A program made the position numbers and the translations under genes. Shown here piece by piece: positions 1 through 7,795 of a stretch of 64,000 nt of DNA (position 1 is the first letter of the stretch; every line of letters starts with the position of its first letter). Origin of the DNA: Prevotella sp. (GTDB taxonomy: Bacteria; Bacteroidota; Bacteroidia; Bacteroidales; Bacteroidaceae); NCBI GenBank assembly GCA_017458225.1, contig JAFTFX010000026.1:1-64000 (forward strand), written 5' to 3'. The notes under the pieces are model-generated. The model saw only the letters and a program-made list of their open reading frames with translations, did no database searches and was not told the origin of the DNA.

Positions 1-117
1 AGCCTCTCGACCTTACGGGGTAAGGGGGAACTAGTTCATGTCCCGTCGGATTACGCGCTTGTATGGCAAAAAAAACAGACAGGCATGTCTCAAATGACGG
101 CAAGACTAGACCGTTGA
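1..117 (+). CDS. Possible 3' end of an unidentified gene
   Basis: An open frame runs from base 1 to a TGA at 115-117 (38 residues, ending ...MSQMTARLDR). It would be the C-terminus of a gene starting before the window. I do not recognise the sequence. A reverse-strand frame is also open here, so chance openness cannot be excluded. The stretch 118-332 that follows is AT-rich and I see nothing in it. Confidence 0.35.
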   Translation, partial: SLSTLRGKGELVHVPSDYALVWQKKQTGMSQMTARLDR

Positions 118-332
118 AAAATTATCTGCGGATTTTAGGCATAATTATATCATTTTAATTGGTTAGTTCTGCAAATATATGAAAAAAGGATAAAATGAAC
201 AAAAAAACGGATGAAATAATATGCTTTTGCGTGCATTTTTAATTTTTTTTTATGTTATTGTGTTTTGTCAGAGTAGCATAGGCTTTTCTAAAGGCAAAGA
301 ATCGAGGCTCATTTTGAAAAAAGTGTAATTAA

Positions 333-364
333 TTTGTATTTTCGCTCATTAAATCGTACCTTTG
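333..364 (+). promoter_or_regulatory. Bacteroidetes-type promoter for tsaD
   Basis: TTTG at 333-336, a 20-bp spacer, then TACCTTTG at 357-364. This matches the Bacteroidetes sigma-ABfr consensus. The -7 element overlaps a possible TTG start of the tsaD frame, so translation must start further downstream, at the ATG at 386. Confidence 0.8.
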
Positions 365-385
365 CAGCCGATAAATGAATTGGTA

Positions 386-1498
386 ATGGATAAGGATATA
401 TATATATTAGGTATAGAGTCGAGCTGCGACGACACATCGGCGGCCGTGCTGAAGAATGGGGTGCTACTGTCGAACGTGACGGCATCGCAGGCAGTGCATG
501 AAGCCTATGGCGGCGTAGTGCCCGAGTTGGCCAGCCGCGCACATCAACAGAATGTGGTGCCCGTGGTGAGTGAGGCCATCAAGCGTGCTGGTATTGAGAA
601 AGAGCAGTTGTCGGCAGTGGCTTTCACTCGTGGACCGGGCCTGATGGGGTCGCTGCTCGTGGGTGTGAACTTCGCCAAGGGCTTCGCCCGTTCGCTGGGC
701 ATTCCCTTGATTGATGTGAACCACCTGCAGGGCCATGTGATGGCACACTTCATTAAGACCTCCCCCGACCCCTCCAAAGGAGGGGAGAGGCTTTCGCACC
801 CTCAAATTACTTCCTCGGACTCCGTTAGGCACTCCCCTCCTTTGGAGGGGTTGGGGGAGGTTGCACCTCCTTTCCCTTTCCTCTGCCTGCTGGTCTCTGG
901 CGGCAACTCACAAATAGTATTAGTACGCGCGTATAACGATATGGAGGTGTTGGGCCAGACCATCGACGATGCTGCCGGCGAGGCTATCGACAAGTGCTCG
1001 AAGGTGATGGGACTGGGTTATCCTGGCGGTCCTATTATCGACAGGTTGGCACGTCAGGGCAATCCCAAGGCCTACACGTTTGCCGAACCCCATATTCCAG
1101 GGCTCGACTATAGCTTCTCGGGCTTGAAGACCTCGTTCCTCTATAGTTTGCAGAAGTGGGTGCAGGATGATCCCGACTTCGTGGAGCACCATAAGGAAGA
1201 CTTGGCCGCATCGCTGGAGTGGACCATTGTGGACATCTTGATGAAGAAACTGCGGCTGGCCGTGAAGCAAACGGGTATCAAGCACGTGGCGGTGGCTGGC
1301 GGCGTGAGTGCCAACAACGGGTTGCGCAACGCCTTCCATGACCATGCCCGTCGCTATGGCTGGACTATCTACATTCCCAAGTTCAGCTATACCACCGACA
1401 ATGCCGCCATGATTGGCATTGTGGGCTACTATAAGTACTTGGACAAGGAGTTCTGTTCGATAGATGCCCCGGCATTCTCGAAAGTAACGTTCAAATAA
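386..1498 (+). CDS. tsaD: tRNA N6-adenosine threonylcarbamoyltransferase TsaD
   Basis: TsaD transfers the threonylcarbamoyl group to A37 of ANN-decoding tRNAs. Visible family motifs are the N-terminal GIESSCDDTSAAV, the metal-binding HxxxH in VNHLQGHVMAHFI, LVSGGNSQIV, and a C-terminal VAGGVSANNGLR. The ATG at 386 is chosen because the upstream TTG lies inside the promoter -7 box; this gives 370 residues. That is longer than usual because about 34 codons of palindromic repeat DNA (759-860) sit in frame between the HFI motif and the LCLLVSGG strand. The insert falls in a loop between core elements, so the enzyme is probably still active. Confidence 0.95.
   Translation: MDKDIYILGIESSCDDTSAAVLKNGVLLSNVTASQAVHEAYGGVVPELASRAHQQNVVPVVSEAIKRAGIEKEQLSAVAFTRGPGLMGSLLVGVNFAKGFARSLGIPLIDVNHLQGHVMAHFIKTSPDPSKGGERLSHPQITSSDSVRHSPPLEGLGEVAPPFPFLCLLVSGGNSQIVLVRAYNDMEVLGQTIDDAAGEAIDKCSKVMGLGYPGGPIIDRLARQGNPKAYTFAEPHIPGLDYSFSGLKTSFLYSLQKWVQDDPDFVEHHKEDLAASLEWTIVDILMKKLRLAVKQTGIKHVAVAGGVSANNGLRNAFHDHARRYGWTIYIPKFSYTTDNAAMIGIVGYYKYLDKEFCSIDAPAFSKVTFK
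759..860. repeat. Palindromic element inserted in frame in tsaD
   Basis: Two 29-bp arms, 759-787 and 832-860, are inverted copies with one mismatch. Each arm holds the inner palindrome CCCCTCCAAAGGAGGGG or its near copy. The whole element is 102 bp, exactly 34 codons, so it keeps the tsaD frame. The encoded residues are rich in Pro, Ser and Gly and look unlike the rest of TsaD. Confidence 0.85.
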
Positions 1499-1541
1499 TA
1501 AAGTCTATAGGCTAAAGTCAGAAAAAACTAAAGTCAAATAT

Positions 1542-2054
1542 ATGGATTTCGAAAGTAAGATTATCAGCAGGGAGATTAGTGAACTGCTGTGGGAGAAAGA
1601 GAAGACACTGGCCACTGCTGAGAGCTGCACAGGCGGCCGCATAGCTGAGGCTATCATTGCTGTGCCCGGTGCATCAAAGTATTTCAAAGGCGGCATCATC
1701 TGCTATGTCGATGAAGTAAAGGAAAATCTTTTAGGTGTCTCACGCCAGTTGCTCGAGGAGAAGACTGCCGTCTGCGAAGAGGTGGCCATCGAGATGGTGA
1801 AAGGTGCCTGCAAGACGCTGAATACCGACTATGCCATTGCTGCAACGGGCTTTGCAGGCCCTGGCGGCGGCACCAAGGAGATACCTGTGGGCACCATTTG
1901 GCTGGCCTGTGGCAACAGAGATGGGGCTGTGGCCTGCAAGGTAGAGGAAGATCACGGACGCGACATCAACTTGGCTATCGCCACCAATCGCGCCATCCAA
2001 ATGTTCCGCGACTACCTGAAGCAAGAAGATGCCGAAGAGGTCGTGACGGAATAG
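1542..2054 (+). CDS. CinA C-terminal-domain protein (NMN amidohydrolase PncC family)
   Basis: This 170-residue protein consists only of the CinA C-terminal domain, known as nicotinamide-nucleotide amidohydrolase (PncC), which recycles NMN to nicotinic acid mononucleotide. The signature TAESCTGGRIAEAI is near the N-terminus, followed by KYFKGGIICY and ATGFAGPGGG. It lacks the N-terminal MoCF-like domain of full CinA. It lies 43 bp after tsaD on the same strand and may be cotranscribed with it. It ends in TAG, showing that TAG acts as a normal stop in this genome. Confidence 0.9.
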   Translation: MDFESKIISREISELLWEKEKTLATAESCTGGRIAEAIIAVPGASKYFKGGIICYVDEVKENLLGVSRQLLEEKTAVCEEVAIEMVKGACKTLNTDYAIAATGFAGPGGGTKEIPVGTIWLACGNRDGAVACKVEEDHGRDINLAIATNRAIQMFRDYLKQEDAEEVVTE

Positions 2055-2123
2055 AATCCGTTAAAAAAAATTAAGGCAGAAAATAATTCATAATTTATAA
2101 TTCATAATTCACAATTATTTTTG

Positions 2124-2131
2124 TACCTTTG
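2124..2131 (+). promoter_or_regulatory. Probable -7 element for rpmB operon
   Basis: TACCTTTG lies 55 bp before the rpmB start. No clear TTTG is present at the -33 position; the upstream DNA is made of imperfect TTCATAATT repeats. Confidence 0.6.
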
Positions 2132-2185
2132 CACCCTGTTTGGAGTAAGTAAGTATTTAAAGACTTAAAAAGAAAGTAGATAGCA

Positions 2186-2449
2186 ATGTCTAAAGTTTGT
2201 CAAATCACAGGAAAGAAGGCACAGATCGGTAACAATGTGTCTCACTCAAAGCATCGCACAAAGCGCAGCTTTGATGTCAACCTGTTCAGCAAGAAGTTCT
2301 ACTATGTAGAGGAGGATTGCTGGATTCAGTTGAAGATTAGCGCTGCTGGTCTTCGCATGATTAATAAAGTAGGTCTGGACGCCGCTTTGAAGCAGGCCGT
2401 TGCCAAGGGCTTCGTGGATTGGAAGGACATTAAAGTAATAGGAGACTAA
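2186..2449 (+). CDS. rpmB: 50S ribosomal protein L28
   Basis: An 87-residue L28 of the large ribosomal subunit. The N-terminus [21 protein letters not shown] and the basic [10 protein letters not shown] stretch are typical. It is followed after 5 bp by rpmG. The order rpmB-rpmG-DUF4295-ftsY is characteristic of Bacteroidetes. It has its own promoter motif upstream. Confidence 0.97.
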   Translation: MSKVCQITGKKAQIGNNVSHSKHRTKRSFDVNLFSKKFYYVEEDCWIQLKISAAGLRMINKVGLDAALKQAVAKGFVDWKDIKVIGD

Positions 2450-2454
2450 AGACC

Positions 2455-2646
2455 ATGGCAAGCAAGAAAGCAAAGGGTAACCGCGTCCAGGTAGTTCTGG
2501 AGTGCACCGAGATGAAGACCAGCGGACTCCCCGGCACCAGCCGTTACGTTACGACGAAGAATCGTAAGAACACGCCTGAGCGCATGGAGCTGATGAAGTA
2601 TAACCCCATCCTGAAGAAGATGACTCTTCATAAGGAGATTAAGTAA
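2455..2646 (+). CDS. rpmG: 50S ribosomal protein L33
   Basis: A 63-residue L33. The [12 protein letters not shown] start and the [22 protein letters not shown] core are diagnostic. The zinc-binding cysteine pairs of C+ L33 forms are absent, so this is a zinc-independent form. It is cotranscribed with rpmB and the following DUF4295 gene. Confidence 0.97.
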   Translation: MASKKAKGNRVQVVLECTEMKTSGLPGTSRYVTTKNRKNTPERMELMKYNPILKKMTLHKEIK

Positions 2647-2663
2647 GAGAAAGGCACTGACAC

Positions 2664-3027
<364 letters not shown>

Positions 3028-3086
3028 TTACTGTCTTGAAATAGCTTGGTCTTATCATAAAGCTCTTAAACTATAAACTCTACACT

Positions 3087-3200
3087 TTATTCAGCACTTC
3101 TCTCACAGTACTCGAAGTCGGCTGTGCAAAGACCTGTTTCTAACTTGCCGAAGGTCATCAGACCGTCCAGCATTGTCTCTCTCTGTTGTGATTTTTCCAT
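3087..3200 (-). CDS. Small ORF of the minus-strand cassette, unidentified
   Basis: A 37-residue ORF starting MEKSQQRETMLDGLMTFGKL and ending in YCERSAE, in the same orientation as two upstream ORFs. I do not recognise it. It has a clean ATG and TAA and lies 44 bp after the Cys-rich ORF. Its reality rests mainly on the cassette context. Between 2820 and 3086 I see only hairpins and no convincing gene. Confidence 0.45.
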   Translation of the reverse strand: MEKSQQRETMLDGLMTFGKLETGLCTADFEYCERSAE

Positions 3201-3244
3201 AGTTGTTGTTTTAAAAGTTTATATAAATGGAGCCGCGCTCCCGT

Positions 3245-3421
3245 TCAAATTCCTTTCTGATGTCCGCCACTCATGCCGGCATTTTGCAGCCGTCGGCTCA
3301 TTTCCCAATGCTCGCATCGGTTGTATCCCGTCACCTGTTTTCCACTGCGGCCACACACGCGGCCCCCTTCACATCTGATCTCTCGCTTCTTGCACGAGGC
3401 GCAGCATATCTTGACTTTCAC
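3245..3421 (-). CDS. Small Cys-rich (zinc-ribbon-like) protein
   Basis: A 58-residue frame with GTG start: VKVKICCASCKKREIRCEGG, then a CGRSGKQV stretch and CEHWEMSRRLQNAG. The spaced cysteines (CCxxC, C, C, C-x-HW) suggest a small metal-binding fold. Similar short Cys-rich proteins ending in HWxMSxxLxNAG are, to my recollection, common on Bacteroidetes mobile elements. No in-frame ATG exists; a 12-residue ATG ORF in another frame overlaps the GTG, so the real N-terminus may be lost or translationally coupled. Confidence 0.5.
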   Translation of the reverse strand: MKVKICCASCKKREIRCEGGRVCGRSGKQVTGYNRCEHWEMSRRLQNAGMSGGHQKGI

Positions 3422-3469
3422 GCCGTGCTCGTTTCTTGAAAAATTCTCTTTATCATATTTTTGTCGTTT

Positions 3470-3883
3470 TTAATTATCTATCTCGTCTATAAAGATACAG
3501 AATGGTTTCAGCATGTCGTCTGGACGCAGAAATCCGTTAGGATGATACCGATGGAGGCAGAATGTAGGACATTCGTTTGTCGGAGCAAGCCAAGACTGAT
3601 ACTGACGGACACACAGATTCATCAGTTCACAGGAACGGGTCAAATAGTAGTTCTACTGTGCTTCTGAAATGCCTCGGCCAACGAATACCAATACCTTTAT
3701 GTGAGTCTCATCTGTAGGATGAAAAGCTTTCACGTATGGCCAATAGCGCAGGTGTTCACGGGCATTTTTCTGCTGCTGTGCCGTAGGTGCTGATGGCATG
3801 AAAACTATCATTCCCGACTGTCGCTTGAAAGCCTATCTGAGCAACTTCGCGCTTAAAGATTGTAAAAACTCTACGATTTTCAT
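3470..3883 (-). pseudogene. Gene interrupted by two in-frame TAG codons, unidentified
   Basis: Reading the minus strand from the ATG at 3883 gives one continuous frame of 137 codons broken only by TAG at 3833-3835 and 3653-3655, ending at TAA (3470-3472). Segments are MKIVEFLQSLSAKLLR, then AFKRQSGMIVFMPSAP... to GISEAQ, then NYYLTRSCELMNL... to FIDEIDN. Both stops are one transition from CAG (Gln). I do not recognise the family. Decay by C-to-T changes is the simplest reading; amber readthrough is an alternative. Nearby host genes end in TAG. Confidence 0.55.
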
Positions 3884-4010
3884 TATTTATTAACCCTTAA
3901 AAAAGACACCCAGGGGCTGACCACACAGTCGTGCATGTAGCAGGGCATGCGGAATAAATGCAAAATTTGTGTGCAAGATTTTGAAGAATGTTAATAATTG
4001 GGGGCAATGC

Positions 4011-4041
4011 TTTGTGCTTTGCTCCCTTTTCTGTAATTTTG
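4011..4041 (+). promoter_or_regulatory. Promoter for ftsY
   Basis: TTTG at 4011-4014, 19-bp spacer, TAATTTTG at 4034-4041. The upstream-extended reading frame would cover this promoter, so the ATG at 4063 is the preferred ftsY start. Confidence 0.75.
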
Positions 4042-4062
4042 CAGGCACTTAAGTATAGCTAT

Positions 4063-5019
4063 ATGGGAATTTTCGGATTTTTTGGTAAAAAGAACAGAGA
4101 AACGCTTGACAAGGGCTTGGAGAAGACCAAGACCAGCGTGTTCGACAAGCTGGCACGCGCCGTGGCAGGCAAGTCAAAGGTTGACGATGATGTGCTCGAC
4201 AATCTGGAGGAGGTACTCATCACTTCAGATGTTGGCGTAGATACCACACTGAAAATCATACAACGCATCGAAGAGCGTGTGGCTCGCGACAAGTATGTTT
4301 CTACATCGGAGCTGAACGGTATCCTGCGCGATGAGATAGCATCGCTGCTGGCAGAAAACAATACAGAGGATAACGCTAACTGGGATCTTCCAGCCGACCA
4401 CAAGCCCTATGTCATTTTAGTAGTAGGCGTGAATGGTGTGGGGAAGACCACAACCATCGGAAAACTGGCTTACCAGTTTAAGCAGGCAGGCAAGAAAGTC
4501 TATCTGGGCGCTGCCGACACGTTCCGTGCTGCTGCCGTAGAGCAGATCTGCATCTGGGGCGAGCGCGTGGGTGTGCCTGTCATCAAGCAGCAGATGGGCA
4601 GCGATCCTGCCTCGGTAGCCTTCGACACACTGCAGAGCGCAAAGGCGAATGGTGCCGACGTGGTCATCATCGACACGGCTGGTCGTCTGCACAATAAGGT
4701 TGGCCTGATGAACGAACTGAAGAAGATCAAGGACGTGATGAAGAAGGTGCTGCCCGAGGCTCCCGACGAGGTGATGCTCGTACTGGACGGCTCTACCGGC
4801 CAGAACGCCTTCGAGCAGGCCAAGCAGTTCTCGGCCGTCACGCAGATTACGTCGCTGGCCATTACCAAGCTCGACGGCACTGCCAAGGGCGGTGTGGTCA
4901 TCGGCATCAGCGACCAGCTGAAGGTGCCCGTGAAATACATCGGACTGGGCGAGGGTATGGAAGACCTGCAGCTGTTCAACAAGCGCCAGTTCGTAGATAG
5001 TCTGTTTAAAACTGAATAG
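4063..5019 (+). CDS. ftsY: Signal recognition particle receptor FtsY
   Basis: FtsY is the SRP receptor GTPase that docks ribosome-SRP complexes at the inner membrane. The 318-residue protein starts MGIFGFFGKKNRETLDKG, an amphipathic membrane-targeting N-terminus without the long acidic A domain of enterobacteria. The NG domain shows the P-loop GVNGVGKTTTIGKL (about residues 122-135), DTFRAAA, DTAGR (about 204) and TKLDG (about 268). A longer upstream frame is rejected because it overlaps the promoter. It ends in TAG, 9 bp before rimO. Confidence 0.95.
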   Translation: MGIFGFFGKKNRETLDKGLEKTKTSVFDKLARAVAGKSKVDDDVLDNLEEVLITSDVGVDTTLKIIQRIEERVARDKYVSTSELNGILRDEIASLLAENNTEDNANWDLPADHKPYVILVVGVNGVGKTTTIGKLAYQFKQAGKKVYLGAADTFRAAAVEQICIWGERVGVPVIKQQMGSDPASVAFDTLQSAKANGADVVIIDTAGRLHNKVGLMNELKKIKDVMKKVLPEAPDEVMLVLDGSTGQNAFEQAKQFSAVTQITSLAITKLDGTAKGGVVIGISDQLKVPVKYIGLGEGMEDLQLFNKRQFVDSLFKTE

Positions 5020-5028
5020 CGACCGGTG

Positions 5029-6384
5029 ATGAAGAAGACTGTTGACATCATCACCATGGGGTGCTCGAAGAATCTTGTTGACTCTGAACGACTGATGGGG
5101 CTCTTCGAGGCTAACGGCTATCATTGCACCCACGACAGCGAGAATCCGCAAGGCGAGATTGTCGTGGTGAACACCTGCGGCTTCATTGCCGATGCCAAGG
5201 AGGAAAGCATCAACATGATTCTTGAAATGGCACAGGCAAAGACCGAGGGTCGCATTGAGAAACTCTACGTCATGGGGTGCCTGTCGGAACGCTATCTGGC
5301 CGACTTGGAGGAAGAGATTCCTGAGGTTGACGGATGGTACGGAAAGTTCAACTACCAGGAACTGGTGGAAGAATTAGAGACCCACCCCCTTACCCCTCCC
5401 TGTATGGAGGGGAGTAGTAAGACTCAAGCGCAAAAACTATCTACGCCTCGCCCTTCAGGGAGAGGATGGGAGAGGGTCTTAACCACTCCTCGCCACTACG
5501 CCTACTTGAAGATCAGTGAGGGCTGCGACCGCCACTGCGCCTACTGTGCCATTCCGCTGATTACGGGCAAGCATCAGAGCCGGCCCATGGAGGAAATACT
5601 CGACGAGGTGCGCTGGCTGGTGTCGCAAGGCACCGTGGAGTTTCAGGTGATTGCCCAGGAACTGACCTACTATGGCGTTGACCTCTACGGCCAGCAACGT
5701 ATAGCCGAACTGGTGGAGCGCATGGCGGAGATAGAGGGCGTGAAGTGGATTCGCCTGCATTATGCTTATCCGGCCCATTTTCCTTGGGATCTGTTGCGCG
5801 TGATGCGCGAGAAGCCAAATGTGTGCAACTATCTTGACATCGCCTTGCAGCACATCTCCGACCACATGCTGGAGCGCATGCAACGCCATGTGACGAAGGC
5901 AGAGACGATGCAGCTCATCGGCCGCATGCGTCGCGAGGTTCCGGGCATCCATATACGAACCACCCTGATGGTGGGCTTCCCCGGCGAGACCGACGAGGAC
6001 TTCCGCGAACTGGTGGAGTTCGTCAAATGGGCTCGCTTTGAGCGGATGGGAGCCTTCGCCTATTCAGAGGAGGAGGGAACCTATTCAGCCGAGCACTACA
6101 ACGACGATGTGCCGGAAGAGGTGAAGCAGCAGCGACTGGACAAGCTGATGCGCGTGCAGCAGAACATCAGCGCCGAGGTGGAAGCTGCAAAAATAGGACA
6201 GATAATGACCGTCGTCATCGACCGGCAGGAAGGTGACTACTACATAGGGCGCACGGAGTTCTGCTCACCCGAAGTAGACCCCGAAGTGCTGATACCCTGT
6301 GATGTACACTTGGAACTGGGAGACTTTTATGAAGTGAAAATCGTCGACTCGGAAGAGTTCGACCTTTATGGAGAAATCGTATGA
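5029..6384 (+). CDS. rimO: Ribosomal protein S12 methylthiotransferase RimO
   Basis: RimO is a radical-SAM enzyme that methylthiolates an Asp of ribosomal protein S12. The N-terminal MTTase domain has the cluster cysteines in TMGCSKNLVDSE, NTCGFI and MGCLSERY. The radical-SAM CxxxCxxC is in EGCDRHCAYCAIP (about residues 163-175), and a C-terminal TRAM domain follows. ATG 5029 is chosen over the adjacent GTG at 5026. The linker between the first two domains holds an in-frame, Pro/Ser-rich insert from repeat DNA at about 5381-5480. The start of the next gene overlaps the rimO stop (ATGA). Confidence 0.93.
   Translation: MKKTVDIITMGCSKNLVDSERLMGLFEANGYHCTHDSENPQGEIVVVNTCGFIADAKEESINMILEMAQAKTEGRIEKLYVMGCLSERYLADLEEEIPEVDGWYGKFNYQELVEELETHPLTPPCMEGSSKTQAQKLSTPRPSGRGWERVLTTPRHYAYLKISEGCDRHCAYCAIPLITGKHQSRPMEEILDEVRWLVSQGTVEFQVIAQELTYYGVDLYGQQRIAELVERMAEIEGVKWIRLHYAYPAHFPWDLLRVMREKPNVCNYLDIALQHISDHMLERMQRHVTKAETMQLIGRMRREVPGIHIRTTLMVGFPGETDEDFRELVEFVKWARFERMGAFAYSEEEGTYSAEHYNDDVPEEVKQQRLDKLMRVQQNISAEVEAAKIGQIMTVVIDRQEGDYYIGRTEFCSPEVDPEVLIPCDVHLELGDFYEVKIVDSEEFDLYGEIV
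5381..5480. repeat. Repeat DNA inserted in frame in rimO linker
   Basis: The segment contains CCCCTCC-ctgtat-GGAGGGG (5393-5412) and, about 45 bp on, a CTCGCCCTTCAGGGAGAGG block followed by GGGAGAGGGTC. Composition and palindromic style match the tsaD insert, although the two halves are not simple inverted copies. The encoded residues lie between the MTTase and radical-SAM domains, where length is tolerated. Confidence 0.65.
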
Positions 6385-6668
6385 ATAATAAAGAGTTTGT
6401 AGCCGAGCTGTCTCGCAGAATGGGATATAAAAACGAGAAGACGCAGCGGCTGTTGCAGAACGTGCTAAACAGTATGGGCGACCGCTTTCTGGAGGGCGAT
6501 GCCCTTCAGGTGCCCAATTTCGGTACGTTTGAAGTGAAAAAGAAACTGGAGCGCGTGATCGTCAATCCAACGACCGGTCAGCGCATGCTGGTTCCTCCCA
6601 AGATGGTGCTGGGCTTCAAACCCTATTCCTCATGGAAAGATAAACTAAAGAATGGAGGGGACGAGTGA
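6381..6668 (+). CDS. HU-family DNA-binding protein
   Basis: A 95-residue HU/IHF-type protein. It has the helical start NNKEFVAELSRRMGY, the beta-arm region FGTFEVKKKLERVIVNPTTG and the conserved LGFKPYSSWKDKL tail. It would bind DNA non-specifically and shape the nucleoid. Its ATG overlaps the rimO stop and its TGA overlaps the next ATG, so all three genes are translationally coupled. Confidence 0.85.
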   Translation: MNNKEFVAELSRRMGYKNEKTQRLLQNVLNSMGDRFLEGDALQVPNFGTFEVKKKLERVIVNPTTGQRMLVPPKMVLGFKPYSSWKDKLKNGGDE

Positions 6669-7753
6669 TGGGAAAACTGACAATGCAAGACTTGGCCGCT
6701 ATTCTCATAGAAAAAAACGGCTTGAAGAAGACAGAAGCCAAACACTTTGTCACCGCTATATTCGACGTGATTCGCGATGCCGTTGAGAAGGAAAAGCTGG
6801 TCAAAGTGAAGGGACTTGGCACGTTCAAGGTGATTGATGTGGATGCACGTGAGAGTGTCAATATCAATACGGGTGGGCGTGTGCTAATCGACGGCCATTC
6901 GAAGATTACGTTCACGCCAGATTCTACGATGAAGGAACTGGTGAACAAGCCTTTCTCCAGTTTCGAAACAGTGGTGCTGAACGAGGGCGTGGAGTTCGAC
7001 GACGAACCCGTGGTTGAGGAACCCGTCATCGAAGAACCTGTGGTCGACGAACCCGTGACTGAAGAGCCCGTCGTTGAAGGACCTGTGACTGAAGAGCCCG
7101 TTGCAGAGGAACCTGTGGTTGAAGAGCCTGTGACCGAAAAACCCGTCGTTGAAGAACCAGTTGCAGAAGAACCAACGACCGAAGAACCTGTCGCAGAGGA
7201 ACCTGTCGTTGAAGAACCTCTTGAAGAGGAAGAGCAGACTTCTGCTTGGTGGAAGTGGGCGCTGGTGCTGATTCTCGGAATCTGTATAGGCTTTGCACTG
7301 GGCTACTATGTCGGCAAGAACGGACAAGAAACACTTGTTGCCGACAACTCGCAGGAACAAGTCGCAACAGATACAATAGTCGTCGCAATGGATACGCTAA
7401 CGACTGATTCTGCACTTGTTGCCGACAGCTTACAGGAACAAGTAGCAACAGATACAACAGCCGTAGCAACAGATACGCTAACGACTGATGCCGCCGAGCC
7501 AGAATACAAAAAGTATGACGCAATGGACACGCGCGTCAGGTTGGGTGCCTACTATATTGACGGTCTGGATCAAGAAGTGGAGGCTCGTGCCGGCGACAAT
7601 CTGGCAAAGGTGAGCCGCCGCTATTTGGGCGAAGGCATGTCGTGCTACGTTGAAGTGTACAACGGCATGGGGGCCAAGACTGAACTTGAGGCTGGTCAGA
7701 AAATCAAGATTCCCAAGCTGCGACTGAGAAAGTTTTTGAAAAATAAAAAATAA
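6668..7753 (+). CDS. HU domain - acidic repeat - transmembrane - LysM-like fusion protein
   Basis: A 361-residue mosaic. Residues 1-100 are an HU-like domain (FVTAIFDVIRDAVEKEKLVK, GLGTFKVIDVDARESVNINT). Residues about 110-195 are short acidic EEPV-type repeats. A single membrane helix follows (WWKWALVLILGICIGFALGYY). After it come two copies of a 27-residue repeat built on LVADxxQEQVATDT and a C-terminal LysM-like domain (EVEARAGDNLAKVSRRYLG, YVEVYNGMG, LEAGQKIKIPKL). With HU in the cytoplasm, the LysM part would face the periplasm. Inference: it tethers DNA to the envelope. The ATG at 6668 overlaps the previous stop. Confidence 0.75.
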   Translation: MGKLTMQDLAAILIEKNGLKKTEAKHFVTAIFDVIRDAVEKEKLVKVKGLGTFKVIDVDARESVNINTGGRVLIDGHSKITFTPDSTMKELVNKPFSSFETVVLNEGVEFDDEPVVEEPVIEEPVVDEPVTEEPVVEGPVTEEPVAEEPVVEEPVTEKPVVEEPVAEEPTTEEPVAEEPVVEEPLEEEEQTSAWWKWALVLILGICIGFALGYYVGKNGQETLVADNSQEQVATDTIVVAMDTLTTDSALVADSLQEQVATDTTAVATDTLTTDAAEPEYKKYDAMDTRVRLGAYYIDGLDQEVEARAGDNLAKVSRRYLGEGMSCYVEVYNGMGAKTELEAGQKIKIPKLRLRKFLKNKK

Positions 7754-7795
7754 GAGAATAAAAGCATAAAAAGTAAAAATATAAAAAATAAAATT

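Noticed and set aside
362-385. TTG start giving an eight-residue longer TsaD
   Set aside because: The TTG lies inside the TACCTTTG promoter element; the ATG at 386 begins the conserved N-terminus.
3124-3667. Overlapping plus-strand ORFs in the 2.8-4.0 kb region
   Set aside because: They are opposite to a better minus-strand set with consistent frames; their composition looks like antisense of those genes.
3470-3883. Genome-wide amber recoding
   Set aside because: Clear host genes here (the CinA-family gene, ftsY) end in TAG, so TAG is a normal stop; only element-specific readthrough could be considered.
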